The notes beneath the pieces were generated by a model. It saw only the letters and a program-made list of their open reading frames with translations. It was not told the origin of the DNA and searched no databases. A DNA stretch of 64,000 nucleotides, taken from positions 62,001 to 126,000 of the forward strand of contig JASHNU010000086.1 in NCBI GenBank assembly GCA_030041475.1. Direction: 5' to 3'. The translations under genes were made by a program, and so were the position numbers. Source of the stretch: Candidatus Sulfotelmatobacter sp. (lineage in GTDB: Bacteria; Acidobacteriota; Terriglobia; Terriglobales; Acidobacteriaceae). Positions 8,972 to 16,328 of the stretch are shown in pieces; the stretch's first letter is position 1, and each line of letters opens with the position of its first letter.

Positions 8972-9916
8972 TTACACCGTGACCGGCTGCTTCGCCCGCA
9001 CCGGCACCGGCGTGAGCCAGCCGTGCCGGTCAGCCTTCTCGCCTCGCACCAGCGCGTAGAACTCCTTCTGCAGCGCCTTCGTGACCGGCCCCGTCACACC
9101 CTTGCCGACTTTGATCTTGTCCACGGTGCGAATCGGCGTGACCTCTGCCGCCGTGCCGGTGAAGAATGCTTCGTCGGCCAAATAGAGCATCTCGCGCGGA
9201 ATCATCTGCTCCATGATCGGAATGTTCAGGTCGCGCGCCAGCTGCAAAATCGAGTCGCGTGTGATGCCCGGCAGCACGGAGTTCCCCAGCGGCGCCGTGA
9301 TCAGTTTGCCCTGGTGCACGATGAACAGGTTCTCGCCCGAGCCTTCGCTCACGTATCCGTTCACGTCGAGCGCGATGCCTTCGACGTAGCCGTTGACGAT
9401 GGCCTCCATCTTGATGAGCTGCGAGTTCATGTAGTTCGCGCCCGCCTTCGCCATGGCCGGCAGCGTGTTCGGCGCGAGGCGCGTCCACGACGAGACGCAC
9501 ACGTCGCAGCCTTCCGTTTCGCCGCCCAGGTACTTGCCCCATGGATAGTTGATGATGTAGACCTCAGTCGGCGAGTTGAAGGGGTTCACGCCCGCCTCGC
9601 CGTATCCCCTGAGGATGACCGGGCGCACGTAGCACGGCCACACGCCGTTGTGGCCGACGGTTTCGAGCATGCCGTGGACGATTTCGTCGCGCGTGAAGGG
9701 AACCTCAATGCGATAGACCTTGGCCGAATTGATGAGCCGCTCGATGTGTTCCTGAGCGCGAAAGATGGCCGGGCCGCTGGGAGGCGCGTAGCAGCGGATG
9801 CCTTCGAAGACCGAAGAGCCATAGTGGATGACGTGCGACATCACGTGGATGGTCGCGTCGTCCCAGTTGATGAGCTTGCCGTTGTGCCAGATCTTTTCGG
9901 TCTTCTGGATGGCCAT
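8972..9916 (-). CDS. ilvE: Branched-chain amino acid aminotransferase
   Basis: This PLP enzyme catalyses the last step of Leu, Ile and Val synthesis, transferring the amino group from glutamate to the 2-keto acids. Fold-type IV motifs are clear: HVIHYGSSVFEGIRCY near the N-terminus, the PLP lysine in NSQLIKMEA, VSEGSGENLF and the phosphate-binding GTAAEVTPI. The track ORF starts 12 codons earlier. I chose ATG 9916 because AAGGAG lies 5 bases before it and family members begin close to there. The length is then 314 residues, typical for IlvE. A TATAAT lies at 9951-9956. It is monocistronic and no other ilv or leu genes are in the window. Confidence 0.95.
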   Translation of the reverse strand: MAIQKTEKIWHNGKLINWDDATIHVMSHVIHYGSSVFEGIRCYAPPSGPAIFRAQEHIERLINSAKVYRIEVPFTRDEIVHGMLETVGHNGVWPCYVRPVILRGYGEAGVNPFNSPTEVYIINYPWGKYLGGETEGCDVCVSSWTRLAPNTLPAMAKAGANYMNSQLIKMEAIVNGYVEGIALDVNGYVSEGSGENLFIVHQGKLITAPLGNSVLPGITRDSILQLARDLNIPIMEQMIPREMLYLADEAFFTGTAAEVTPIRTVDKIKVGKGVTGPVTKALQKEFYALVRGEKADRHGWLTPVPVRAKQPVTV

Positions 9917-9950
9917 CGAGACTCCTTGTTGGATGCGACGTGCTCCAGAC

Positions 9951-9956
9951 ATTATA
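9951..9956 (-). promoter_or_regulatory. Candidate -10 (TATAAT) of ilvE
   Basis: A perfect TATAAT on the minus strand about 35 bases upstream of the ilvE ATG, giving a leader of roughly 28 nt that contains the AAGGAG ribosome-binding site. No good -35 is visible at 17 bases. Confidence 0.55.
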
Positions 9957-9970
9957 GCCGAGGCTCATGT

Positions 9971-10059
9971 GGGGACAGCCGCCCTCGTTAGCCTGCCCTG
10001 AGCGACCCGAGGGACGAGGGGAGTCGAACGGGTCGGGCGGCCCGGCGGTATCGGGCCGC
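9971..10059. repeat. Interspersed repeat block with GC hairpin
   Basis: GGGGACAGCCGCCCT at 9971-9985 is repeated in inverted orientation at 44067-44081 inside the uvrD/pcrA coding sequence. It is followed by CCTGAGCGACCCGAGGGACG, which resembles dispersed CCTGAGCG-type repeats, and by GCGGCCCG, loop GCGGTAT, CGGGCCGC (10037-10059), a perfect 8-bp stem. No coding potential is seen between 9917 and 10264. Confidence 0.5.
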
Positions 10060-10098
10060 GGGTGGCGGCCGGTAAGTGCTTCAAAATCAATGGCGGCG

Positions 10099-10150
10099 TG
10101 TTCCTGCAGGAACATAAGTGGGGTTTGCGAGGAATGTTCCTTCAGGAACA
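10099..10150. promoter_or_regulatory. Tandem 16-bp palindromes, candidate operator pair
   Basis: TGTTCCTGCAGGAACA (10099-10114, perfect) and TGTTCCTTCAGGAACA (10135-10150, one central mismatch) lie 36 bp apart centre to centre. Such a pair suggests cooperative binding of a dimeric repressor. AT-rich sequence with weak -10-like hexamers (TATACA, TACAAT) follows on the plus strand. The nearest genes are ilvE (its ATG about 180 bases away) and a convergent unknown gene, so the regulated gene is unclear. Confidence 0.45.
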
Positions 10151-10264
10151 CTCTTACAGACGTGGTTATACATACAATAATGTACATAGACACGTGGATT
10201 GCTGGCTTGCCATGTCGCCGGGCGGGTGGGGACGGAAGATCCGCCGCGTGCACCATGGGCTGGA

Positions 10265-10948
10265 TTATGGTCTGGGTAGTGGCGCTTGTTTATGGCCAAT
10301 CCAAATCTCGAGGACGCCGGGAGCAGTCTTGTCTTGTAATGGCGTCTTGCTGAAGTCCTGAGACTGCACGGCAAAGCCCATGTTCTTCATGACCTGCATG
10401 ACTTTTTCGGCGTGTGGCTGATTGGCAGCCGAAAAGAAACGGACATAAGTATTTTGCGTGCCGGGTTTGACGAGTTCCATCTCGGGCACGTCATAACCAT
10501 CCGCTTGCAGTTTGGTTGTCAGTTCACTCGCGTCGACCCGCTGTTGTTCGTCTGCAATCTCGATGTAAATCGTAGGAGACTGATTGGCCGAAGCCGGAGT
10601 TGGGCTTCCGGAAGAGTTCTGCTTGGCAGCAGCCAGAATGCTTTGCGCTTTCTGGGTTGCTGAATCGCTGGGACGTCCCTCCGAGATGGCTTCCACCACG
10701 GGTAACATCTCTTTGGAAAACTTGCCCTGCTTCTGCAGAATTTCGATCGTTTTGAGTCCCAACCGGCGCTCAGAGTCGTTGGAGCTTGCGGCAAGTTTGA
10801 GGACTTCATTTTCACGTTGAAATTGCTGATTGGCTTCGTCGCTCCTGTCTTTCTGATAGGTAAACAGGGCACCGGCTGCAAAGATCACTATCGGTATCAA
10901 CAGCTTGGAAACGGTATCGACCCAATCTCGGCTCTTGTCGTCTGACAT
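10265..10948 (-). CDS. Single-pass membrane protein of unknown function
   Basis: The track ORF is 360 residues, but the first 133 are unlike protein. I start at ATG 10948, behind GGGAGGGGCAC, giving MSDDKSRDWVDTVSK and 227 residues. One membrane span (LLIPIVIFAAGALFTY, about 16-31) is followed by a charged helical region (about 32-110), a Ser/Pro/Ala linker and a C-terminal domain (about 130-195, SPTIYIEIADEQQRVDASEL and onwards) of alternating strands and helices. That last part recalls small LytR_C/SPOR-like domains, but I cannot assign it. An intrinsic terminator sits directly upstream of the ribosome-binding site. Confidence 0.7.
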   Translation of the reverse strand: MSDDKSRDWVDTVSKLLIPIVIFAAGALFTYQKDRSDEANQQFQRENEVLKLAASSNDSERRLGLKTIEILQKQGKFSKEMLPVVEAISEGRPSDSATQKAQSILAAAKQNSSGSPTPASANQSPTIYIEIADEQQRVDASELTTKLQADGYDVPEMELVKPGTQNTYVRFFSAANQPHAEKVMQVMKNMGFAVQSQDFSKTPLQDKTAPGVLEIWIGHKQAPLPRP

Positions 10949-10960
10949 GTGCCCCTCCCA

Positions 10961-10993
10961 AAGAAAAAAGGGCCACGGCATGGCCGTGACCCC
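10961..10993 (-). terminator. Terminator-like hairpin directly before the start of the 10265-10948 gene
   Basis: On the minus strand GGTCACGGC, loop CAT, GCCGTGGCC forms a nearly perfect stem and is followed by CTTTTTTCTTT. The T-run ends only about 12 bases before the ATG at 10948. It could be an attenuator in the leader of this gene, or the terminator of an unseen upstream transcript. No minus-strand gene lies between it and the divergent 11287 gene. Confidence 0.5.
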
Positions 10994-11064
10994 CTCACGT
11001 ACGGCGTCCTTTGTACATCCTGGGGTGGGGAAAAGCAAGATTGGGAAGTGTTCGTAGTGGGAAC

Positions 11065-11102
11065 AGCAGGTTCCTCGCCGCCGTGCGGCTGGGAATGACA
11101 AG
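11065..11102. repeat. Interspersed repeat, GCAGGTTCCTC...GGAATGACAA family
   Basis: One of four copies in the window (also 11818-11848 in part, 12641-12678 and 55471-55501) of an element that starts AGCAGRTTCCTC and ends GGAATGACAA with a variable GC-rich centre. All four lie between genes. The rest of the 10994-11286 gap shows no gene. Confidence 0.6.
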
Positions 11103-11286
11103 AACACAGGAAGGCGGCGGACGAGCGGTTTATTGTCCGGGGGAAGAGAGTTGTCATGAGTCTTGACAGCCCGTGGGCGCGAGCCGAAAATACCCTCAAC
11201 TTTCCTTTCCCCAGTAAGTCCCTTGGCTGAGTCCCCAAGCCCAGGCGCTTGCTTTCCGAAAATTTTCACGCGAGGGAGATACGAAC

Positions 11287-11733
11287 ATGCCATTCGATCT
11301 TTTGAACAAGGGAAAGCTGATAGAGGAAAAGCTGACAGAGGGAGCAAACACCCTGGCCAACCTCGGGATTGAAAAAGCGCAGGAAGTTCTGGCCGAAATC
11401 AATCTTCTGCTCGAACTTTTGCAATCGGCCGGCTACGGCGTCAGCAGTCTGGATTTTGAGCTGAGCCTGCCACCGAAAGTCACGATCAAACTCAAGACCG
11501 GTCCACTGGTGAAAGAAGAAAAGCTGAGCGCGATCCTGCATGATTATGCCGAGAAGAAGGTGGTGACGACGATTGTTGCATCGCTGATTCAGGCCAACCG
11601 GCTGCGGAGTTCGGTGACGGTTGAGTCGCTCCAACTGGAAGAAGTGGAGATCCTACTGACCACGACTCCGAACATTACGCTGCAGTGGAAGGATAAGGAT
11701 AAAGAAAAGCAGCGCGCAGGAGTGGCGGCATAG
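11287..11733 (+). CDS. Conserved-looking hypothetical protein (148 aa)
   Basis: The ORF has a GAGGGAG ribosome-binding site 9 bases before ATG 11287. The product begins MPFDLLNKGKLIEEKLTEGA. It is acidic to neutral and rich in Leu, Lys, Glu and Val, with alternating helical and strand-like stretches (LDFELSLPPKVTIKLKTG, VTVESLQLEEVEILLTTTPN). There is no signal peptide or membrane span, so it should be cytoplasmic. The C-terminus is a charged KDKDKEKQ tail. The QSAGYGVSSLDFELSLPP part suggests a compact alpha/beta domain. I do not recognise the family and the neighbours give no hint. Confidence 0.65.
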   Translation: MPFDLLNKGKLIEEKLTEGANTLANLGIEKAQEVLAEINLLLELLQSAGYGVSSLDFELSLPPKVTIKLKTGPLVKEEKLSAILHDYAEKKVVTTIVASLIQANRLRSSVTVESLQLEEVEILLTTTPNITLQWKDKDKEKQRAGVAA

Positions 11734-11780
11734 TCCTTCGGCTGCGGTTGGTCTTTGCGCTTGCGCGCAAAAGACCAATC

Positions 11781-11848
11781 CTCGCTCAGGATGACAAGAT
11801 TGCTCGTGGCGAGAAAAAGCAGGTTCCTCGCCGCCGATGCGGCTCGGA
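11781..11848. repeat. Two interspersed repeat copies side by side
   Basis: CTCGCTCAGGATGACAAG (11781-11798) belongs to a CTCAGGATGAC family also seen at about 47938 and, in the opposite orientation, inside uvrD/pcrA at 44778-44811. It is followed by AGCAGGTTCCTCGCCGCCG (from 11818), a partial copy of the family at 11065. Confidence 0.5.
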
Positions 11849-11883
11849 TCGTACTGCTGGTTAGCGAGGTGAAAGTCTCGCGC

Positions 11884-12534
11884 TTATTGTCCGGCGGAGC
11901 GGAGTTTGAAGCCGAAGGGCAGCGTCACGATGGTGGCGAGGAAGCACCAGAAGGCGATGCGTCCTTTCCAGATTGGGGCGGCGTAGGCGAGGGAAGGGTC
12001 TCCGGCGAAAAGGATGCTGTCGGCGAAGGTCGGGTTATAGGCGATCTCGAGGCGGTCTCCGGGATGAAAGCGATGGGCCCATTCGAGCATGGGCTCGCGG
12101 TCATTCTGCGTGTAGCCAAGGTCGGCAGCGGCTTTCCATTGGCGCGAGCCTACCGGGTAAGTCACATGGCAGCGCATGCCGAAGACGATCGAGACGTTAT
12201 CAGCCGCGTGGGTTTGCTTGTAATAAGTTTCGCAGAAGTCGACTGTGGCTTCGACGTGCGGCCAGTGGGTGAGGCGGTCGTGGATCTGCCAGGCCTCGAC
12301 GCCGCTCGACAGCCCGAGAGCGAGGACGACCATCGAGGTCATGCCTCCGATAAAGAGCAGGGCCGTGCCGCAGAATCGGCGGTCCATCTGCTGCGGAGGG
12401 CCCGGAGGTTGGGAAGGTTCGGGGGTAGTCAGGCCAGCTTGGCGCTGGGCGTCGAGAAAGGATGAATCGGGGGTCGGCTCGGTGGATGCGGGCGAGTCGA
12501 GAGTGGTCCAGTCGTTGGTGGAGCGGTCGGTCAT
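11884..12534 (-). CDS. DUF3592-like membrane protein
   Basis: A 216-residue protein with a Pro/Ser/Thr-rich N-terminal tail (about 1-50), a first membrane span (CGTALLFIGGMTSMVVLALGL), an extracytoplasmic domain and a second span near the C-terminus (IAFWCFLATIVTLPFGF). The central part has the DUF3592 pattern: WPHVEATVDFCETYY, then a beta-rich region with MRCHVTYPVG, and RFHPGDRLEIAYNPTFADS, the usual basic-G-x-x-hydrophobic-x-Y-x-P motif. The function of the family is unknown. The neighbours are unrelated and the flanking regions are full of interspersed repeats. Confidence 0.7.
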   Translation of the reverse strand: MTDRSTNDWTTLDSPASTEPTPDSSFLDAQRQAGLTTPEPSQPPGPPQQMDRRFCGTALLFIGGMTSMVVLALGLSSGVEAWQIHDRLTHWPHVEATVDFCETYYKQTHAADNVSIVFGMRCHVTYPVGSRQWKAAADLGYTQNDREPMLEWAHRFHPGDRLEIAYNPTFADSILFAGDPSLAYAAPIWKGRIAFWCFLATIVTLPFGFKLRSAGQ

Positions 12535-12554
12535 AGATATCTCACAAACGCGCG

Positions 12555-12719
12555 GGGACTAAAGCCCCTTCTCTTTCTCGCCCTTGACACGGCGCAAAAG
12601 CGCCGCTCTTCCACGGAGACCTGTCGAACTGTGAACAAAAAGCAGGTTCCTCCTCGCGTCGCTCGTCGGAATGACAAGTTAGAGGTATTGCGCATATTTC
12701 GGCACGGCTGAAGCCGTGC
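12555..12719. repeat. Cluster of interspersed palindromes and repeats
   Basis: The gap 12535-12744 is almost entirely repeat matter: GGGGACTAAAGCCCC (12555-12569), GGCGCAAAAGCGCC (about 12592-12605), an AGCAGGTTCCTC...GGAATGACAAG element (12641-12678) and GCACGGCTGAAGCCGTGC (12702-12719). No gene is seen. Confidence 0.55.
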
Positions 12720-12744
12720 TCTTCCCGTTCGTGCCCCGCCCAAT

Positions 12745-14445
12745 CTACTTCGCCGGCGTCAGCACGGCCTGGATGGTGGCGGTTGACATTTCGTCGCCGC
12801 GGAAGAAGCGGTCTTTCTGCTTCGCGTTCGCTTCCTTCATTTCAGGCATGGCTACGAACGGCTTGGAATAGTCGTTGCCGGCGTTCCAGAACAAGAATCC
12901 GATGCCGCCTTTGTTCTTCGCCGTCTCCACCTGAATCTTGATGTATTCGGGCGAATAGGTTTTCGTCCGCCAGTGGAAGGCCTGCAACCAGGGGCGGATG
13001 ACGACGCCGGAACCTTTCGTGATCAGTTCGAAGCGGTCCATGGATTCGCCGATGAAGTGGGCGGGCTCGTCGCCAGGGTGGGGAATGTTATCCATGCCAA
13101 AGAAGTGCGAGGGATAGATCATTGGGCTGAGCACGTCGCAGTATTTGGCCATTTGCACGATGTCCTGGCCGGTGTGGGAGAGATCGACCTGGCGCTGCCA
13201 GGCCATCACGCCGAAGACGTCGAGTGAGAACAGGACGCCGGTGGGGTGAAGTTCGGCGTAAGTGCGTTTGAGGAAGCCGGCGATGACGTCGGAGCGTTGT
13301 GGGCCGCGGGGCTTGGCGTGTTCGGCGGTATGGATTTCGGCTTTCGGCTTTCGGCTACCGGCTTTCGCGTGAGATTCCGTCGACTGCTGGATCTCTACCG
13401 GCCGTGGTCCGCTCCCTCCGACGCCTTGCGGCGTCGTCAGGATGACGTCGAGTTTGGTTTCGGGTGCTGATGGCTGATCCTTCTGGAAGACGAACTGGGC
13501 ATCTTGCTGGTCGCCTTCAGCTGGGAAGCGGACGTAATCGAACTGGATCTCGTCCACGCCGAGTTGGGCGACGTGCTTGGCGAGGGCGATGTCGTAGTCC
13601 TGAACCCTGGGGTTCGAGGGATCGGTCCAGACCAGCTTGCCGTTCTCGCGCCAGGCGGTGTGGTTGCGGCGCGACTGGACGGCGAGGTCGGGGTGGGCGA
13701 CGACCAGGTGCTCGTCGCGGAAGATGGCGATGCGGGCGATGGCGTGCATGTTTTGCTGATGCAGAAAGTGAACAAACTTGGGCACATCGTGAATGTAGAC
13801 CTTGTGCTCACCGAGCAACGGATGGTCAAAGGGAATGTTGACGCTGCCGTCGGAGTCTTTGATGTCGAAGACGACCGAGTTGCCGCCGACCTCGCGCCAG
13901 TGTTTGATGATGCGGATGCCGTGCTCGCTGGCAGCCATCACCCCGGTCAGGTAAACGGCGCGGACTTCGAAATCCTTAGGAACAGGAATGGTGTGCTCGG
14001 TGATGGGCGAGGCCAAGATGCCGGGAATGACGATGGTTTCGTTGGCTTTGAGAATGTTGGCCGCGTCGGATTTGTGGTTGATGGCACGGATGGCGTCGGC
14101 GAGTTCGGAAGAAGTCAGATATGCGGTGCGTCCGAGATAATGCCGGGCAATTGTCGGGATGGCTTCTCCTCGCTTGGCAGTGTAGAGTTCGGTGCCGGGG
14201 GCGGGGAGCGCGGGATCGGGAATAGTAGCAGCCTTGTTGGTGGTCAGGTTCACGGGTTGCAGTTGCGGCGACTGGGCGGAAGAGGCGACGGCAGGTTTCG
14301 CCGTCTGGGCCGGCGCAGTTTGCGCCTGGGCCGCCTGAGCCTGAGCGGCAAAGTCAGAAGCTGTATGCGGGCCGAGGCGCCAGGCAGCGGCTCCGAAAAG
14401 CAGGCTGGAAACTGCGGTTAAGGCGCGAACAGACGAAAGGCGCAA
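12745..14445 (-). CDS. Secreted LysM plus DUF4015 glycosidase-like protein
   Basis: The 566-residue product has a signal peptide (VRALTAVSSLLFGAAAW), an Ala/Gln-rich linker, a LysM-like domain (about 88-148, TAKRGEAIPTIARHYL to ANETIVIPG) and a DUF4015 putative glycosyl hydrolase TIM barrel (about 165-545). Barrel motifs include VYLTGVMAA, VVFDIKDSDG, IARIAIFRDEHL, DEIQFDYVRFP, FSLDVFGVMAW and DVLSPMIYPSHF. Asp and Glu in DEIQFDYVRFP are likely catalytic-site residues. It probably acts on a periplasmic or surface polysaccharide. A linker rich in Pro, Ser and Lys encoded by repeat-like DNA interrupts the barrel after DYVRFPAEG. The start is a TTG behind a strong GGGGAGGAA. Confidence 0.8.
   Translation of the reverse strand: MRLSSVRALTAVSSLLFGAAAWRLGPHTASDFAAQAQAAQAQTAPAQTAKPAVASSAQSPQLQPVNLTTNKAATIPDPALPAPGTELYTAKRGEAIPTIARHYLGRTAYLTSSELADAIRAINHKSDAANILKANETIVIPGILASPITEHTIPVPKDFEVRAVYLTGVMAASEHGIRIIKHWREVGGNSVVFDIKDSDGSVNIPFDHPLLGEHKVYIHDVPKFVHFLHQQNMHAIARIAIFRDEHLVVAHPDLAVQSRRNHTAWRENGKLVWTDPSNPRVQDYDIALAKHVAQLGVDEIQFDYVRFPAEGDQQDAQFVFQKDQPSAPETKLDVILTTPQGVGGSGPRPVEIQQSTESHAKAGSRKPKAEIHTAEHAKPRGPQRSDVIAGFLKRTYAELHPTGVLFSLDVFGVMAWQRQVDLSHTGQDIVQMAKYCDVLSPMIYPSHFFGMDNIPHPGDEPAHFIGESMDRFELITKGSGVVIRPWLQAFHWRTKTYSPEYIKIQVETAKNKGGIGFLFWNAGNDYSKPFVAMPEMKEANAKQKDRFFRGDEMSTATIQAVLTPAK
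13335..13435. repeat. Repeat-derived insert inside the DUF4015 gene
   Basis: Within the coding sequence lies TTTCGGCTTTCGGCTTTCGG (a 7-bp tandem reiteration, about 13335-13366) followed by the palindrome GACGCC-TTGC-GGCGTC (13420-13435) and then GTCAGGATGACG, which resembles the CTCAGGATGAC intergenic repeat. Translated, this forms a low-complexity linker in the TIM barrel. Confidence 0.5.
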
Positions 14446-15067
14446 AGGTTCCTCCCCGCGGATGGCGAAGCTTCCCGCTAGTGGCGATGCTAGCTTTGGC
14501 CTTTGTAGCGAGAAAGTTACGGAGGACTAGACACGGTTGGGGACGAGTACCGAGTGGCCAGTACCGAGTGGCGCCGGACACAGAGAACCCTCGGGGGCTG
14601 GATCCCGTGTTTTACGAAGCCTGGCTTATCGCAGTGCTGAAGCGCTGGTCCACCCAAGAGCGAACTGAGGGCTAAGCCACGGTACTCGCTACTCGGTACG
14701 TGGTACTGGGGTTACAGCGCATGTTGCTTCCGCGATGGTGCAAAGTATTTCTCTTATCTTCCGCCGGGATAGGGGCGGGGCGCATCCCGCTGAGGATAAG
14801 AAGCCTCTAACTATCAGCGGATGCGGGAGTTCCGGAGGGTCGTGCAGGGCACGTTCCGGTGGCGAGTAGCTTGCTTATTCTTGAATGCGAACAAGAGCCC
14901 GAGATTTCTGGGAGCGATCGGGTCAGGAAAGTGATAAATTTGACGCCCCGGAAAGACGGCAAGAAACACGGAAAAAGGCGTAGCAGTCCAGCAGATCCGC
15001 AGACAAGAGCCGTAGAAAACGGCCAGAGGAAAGGAAAAATCCGGATGGGGTTTCCGGGCACGATCCT
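14446..15067. other. Intergenic region with GTACCGAGTGG repeats and a long stem-loop
   Basis: No gene is seen in these 620 bases. Direct copies of AGTACCGAGTGGC (about 14549-14573) are mirrored by inverted copies (GGTACTCGCTACTCGGTAC, about 14681-14700). A separate imperfect hairpin runs 14752-14802: TCTTATC and CGGGAT pair with ATCCCG and GATAAGA. It is not followed by a T-run and lies about 270 bases before the AAA+ gene, so it could be part of that gene's leader. Confidence 0.4.
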
Positions 15068-16237
15068 ATGAGAACGAATCTCGCAACAGTGCTGGATCCG
15101 AACCGTCGCAGCAACGATGCTGGAGAGTTTGATGCCGCACTTCGCCGCCGCATTGTAGGGCAGGACCAGGCGATTGAGAAGGTGGTGGAAATCTACCAGA
15201 TGTTTCTGGCCGGGCTGAATCCGCCGGGGCGCCCGGTGGGGAACCTGCTGTTCCTGGGACCGACGGGATCAGGCAAGACCCGCGTAGTCGAGGCCATGGC
15301 CGAAGCGCTGTTTGGCGATTCGCGGGCCTGCATCAAGATTGACTGCGCCGAGTTCCAGCACTCCCATGAGATTGCCAAGCTGATCGGCTCGCCTCCGGGG
15401 TATTTGGGGCACCGCGAGACGCATCCTTTGCTGACGCAGGAAGCGCTGAACCAGTGGTTCACGGAGAAGCTGAAGCTCTCGATTCTCTTGTTCGACGAGA
15501 TCGAGAAGGCATCGGACTCGCTATGGCAGCTGCTGCTGGGAATTCTGGATAAGGCGACTTTGACGCTGGGCGACAACCGGCGCGTGGATCTGTCGCAGTG
15601 CATCATCATCATGACTTCGAACCTGGGCGCGGGCGAAATGACGAGCCTGGTGGATGGCGGGTTTGGGTTCGCTCCGAAAGCGGTGGAGGTCGACGAATCG
15701 TTCGACGACAAGATTCAGCGTACCGCAGTCGAGGCGGCACGGCGCAAGTTCACGCCGGAGTTCATGAACCGCATCGACAAAACGGTGGTGTTCAAGACGC
15801 TGCGCGACGAGCACCTCGAGCAGATTCTCGACATCGAACTCGGCATGGTGCAGCAGCGCGTGCTGATGGCGTCGGGCACGAATCAGTTCGTGTTCAACTG
15901 CACGTCGGCAGTGAAAGAATACTTGCTCAAGGAAGGGACCGATCCGCGCTACGGCGCGCGGCACCTGAAGCGCGCGATTGAACGAAATCTGGTTTTCCCG
16001 CTGGCGAATTTGGTGGCGACCGGACAGGTGAAGCTGGGAGATTTCGTGCGCGTCGACATGGCTTCGGAGAACAAGATGATCTTTGTCAAGGAAGCCGAGA
16101 ACGCAATGGCGCCGGTGCTGCTGGAGCGCTATGGAGCGGCGGCGGCGAACCAGCCGAACGCCCGTGCAGCGCGCACGGCGGTGAACAGCCGCCGGGATTT
16201 TGGGGCTCCGTCGCCGGGTGTGGCGGAGAGCAAATAG
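15068..16237 (+). CDS. ClpB-D2-like single-module AAA+ ATPase
   Basis: A 389-residue AAA+ protein resembling only the second ATPase module of ClpA/B/C. It shows RIVGQDQAIEKV, Walker A GPTGSGKT (about 65-72), a pore-loop-type segment SPPGYLGH, Walker B LLFDEIEK, sensor-1 IMTSNLGAG, the arginine-finger region FTPEFMNRID and sensor-2 YGARHLKRAIE in the D2-small domain. There is no N-domain, first AAA module, ClpB middle coiled coil or ClpX zinc domain. The C-terminal 45 residues are a basic Ala/Asn-rich tail. It may be a stand-alone unfoldase or remodelling factor. A good terminator follows. No Shine-Dalgarno is evident before ATG 15068. Confidence 0.85.
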   Translation: MRTNLATVLDPNRRSNDAGEFDAALRRRIVGQDQAIEKVVEIYQMFLAGLNPPGRPVGNLLFLGPTGSGKTRVVEAMAEALFGDSRACIKIDCAEFQHSHEIAKLIGSPPGYLGHRETHPLLTQEALNQWFTEKLKLSILLFDEIEKASDSLWQLLLGILDKATLTLGDNRRVDLSQCIIIMTSNLGAGEMTSLVDGGFGFAPKAVEVDESFDDKIQRTAVEAARRKFTPEFMNRIDKTVVFKTLRDEHLEQILDIELGMVQQRVLMASGTNQFVFNCTSAVKEYLLKEGTDPRYGARHLKRAIERNLVFPLANLVATGQVKLGDFVRVDMASENKMIFVKEAENAMAPVLLERYGAAAANQPNARAARTAVNSRRDFGAPSPGVAESK

Positions 16238-16298
16238 ATTTCAGATTGCAGAGTTTCCTTCTCGCTTGACCGCATCTCGCGAGTCGTATCTCCTTAGT

Positions 16299-16328
16299 GG
16301 CGCCGGTTACCCTTCCGGCGCCTTTTTT
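16299..16328 (+). terminator. Rho-independent terminator of the AAA+ gene
   Basis: GGCGCCGG, loop TTACCCTT, CCGGCGCC, then six T. A perfect 8-bp GC stem with a U-tract, about 60 bases after the stop codon. Confidence 0.9.

Noticed and set aside
10062-10361. 99-aa plus-strand ORF covering the palindrome pair (two FLQEH units)
   Set aside because: The repeated peptide merely reflects the DNA palindromes. There is no ribosome-binding site, and the ORF runs antisense into a better-supported gene.
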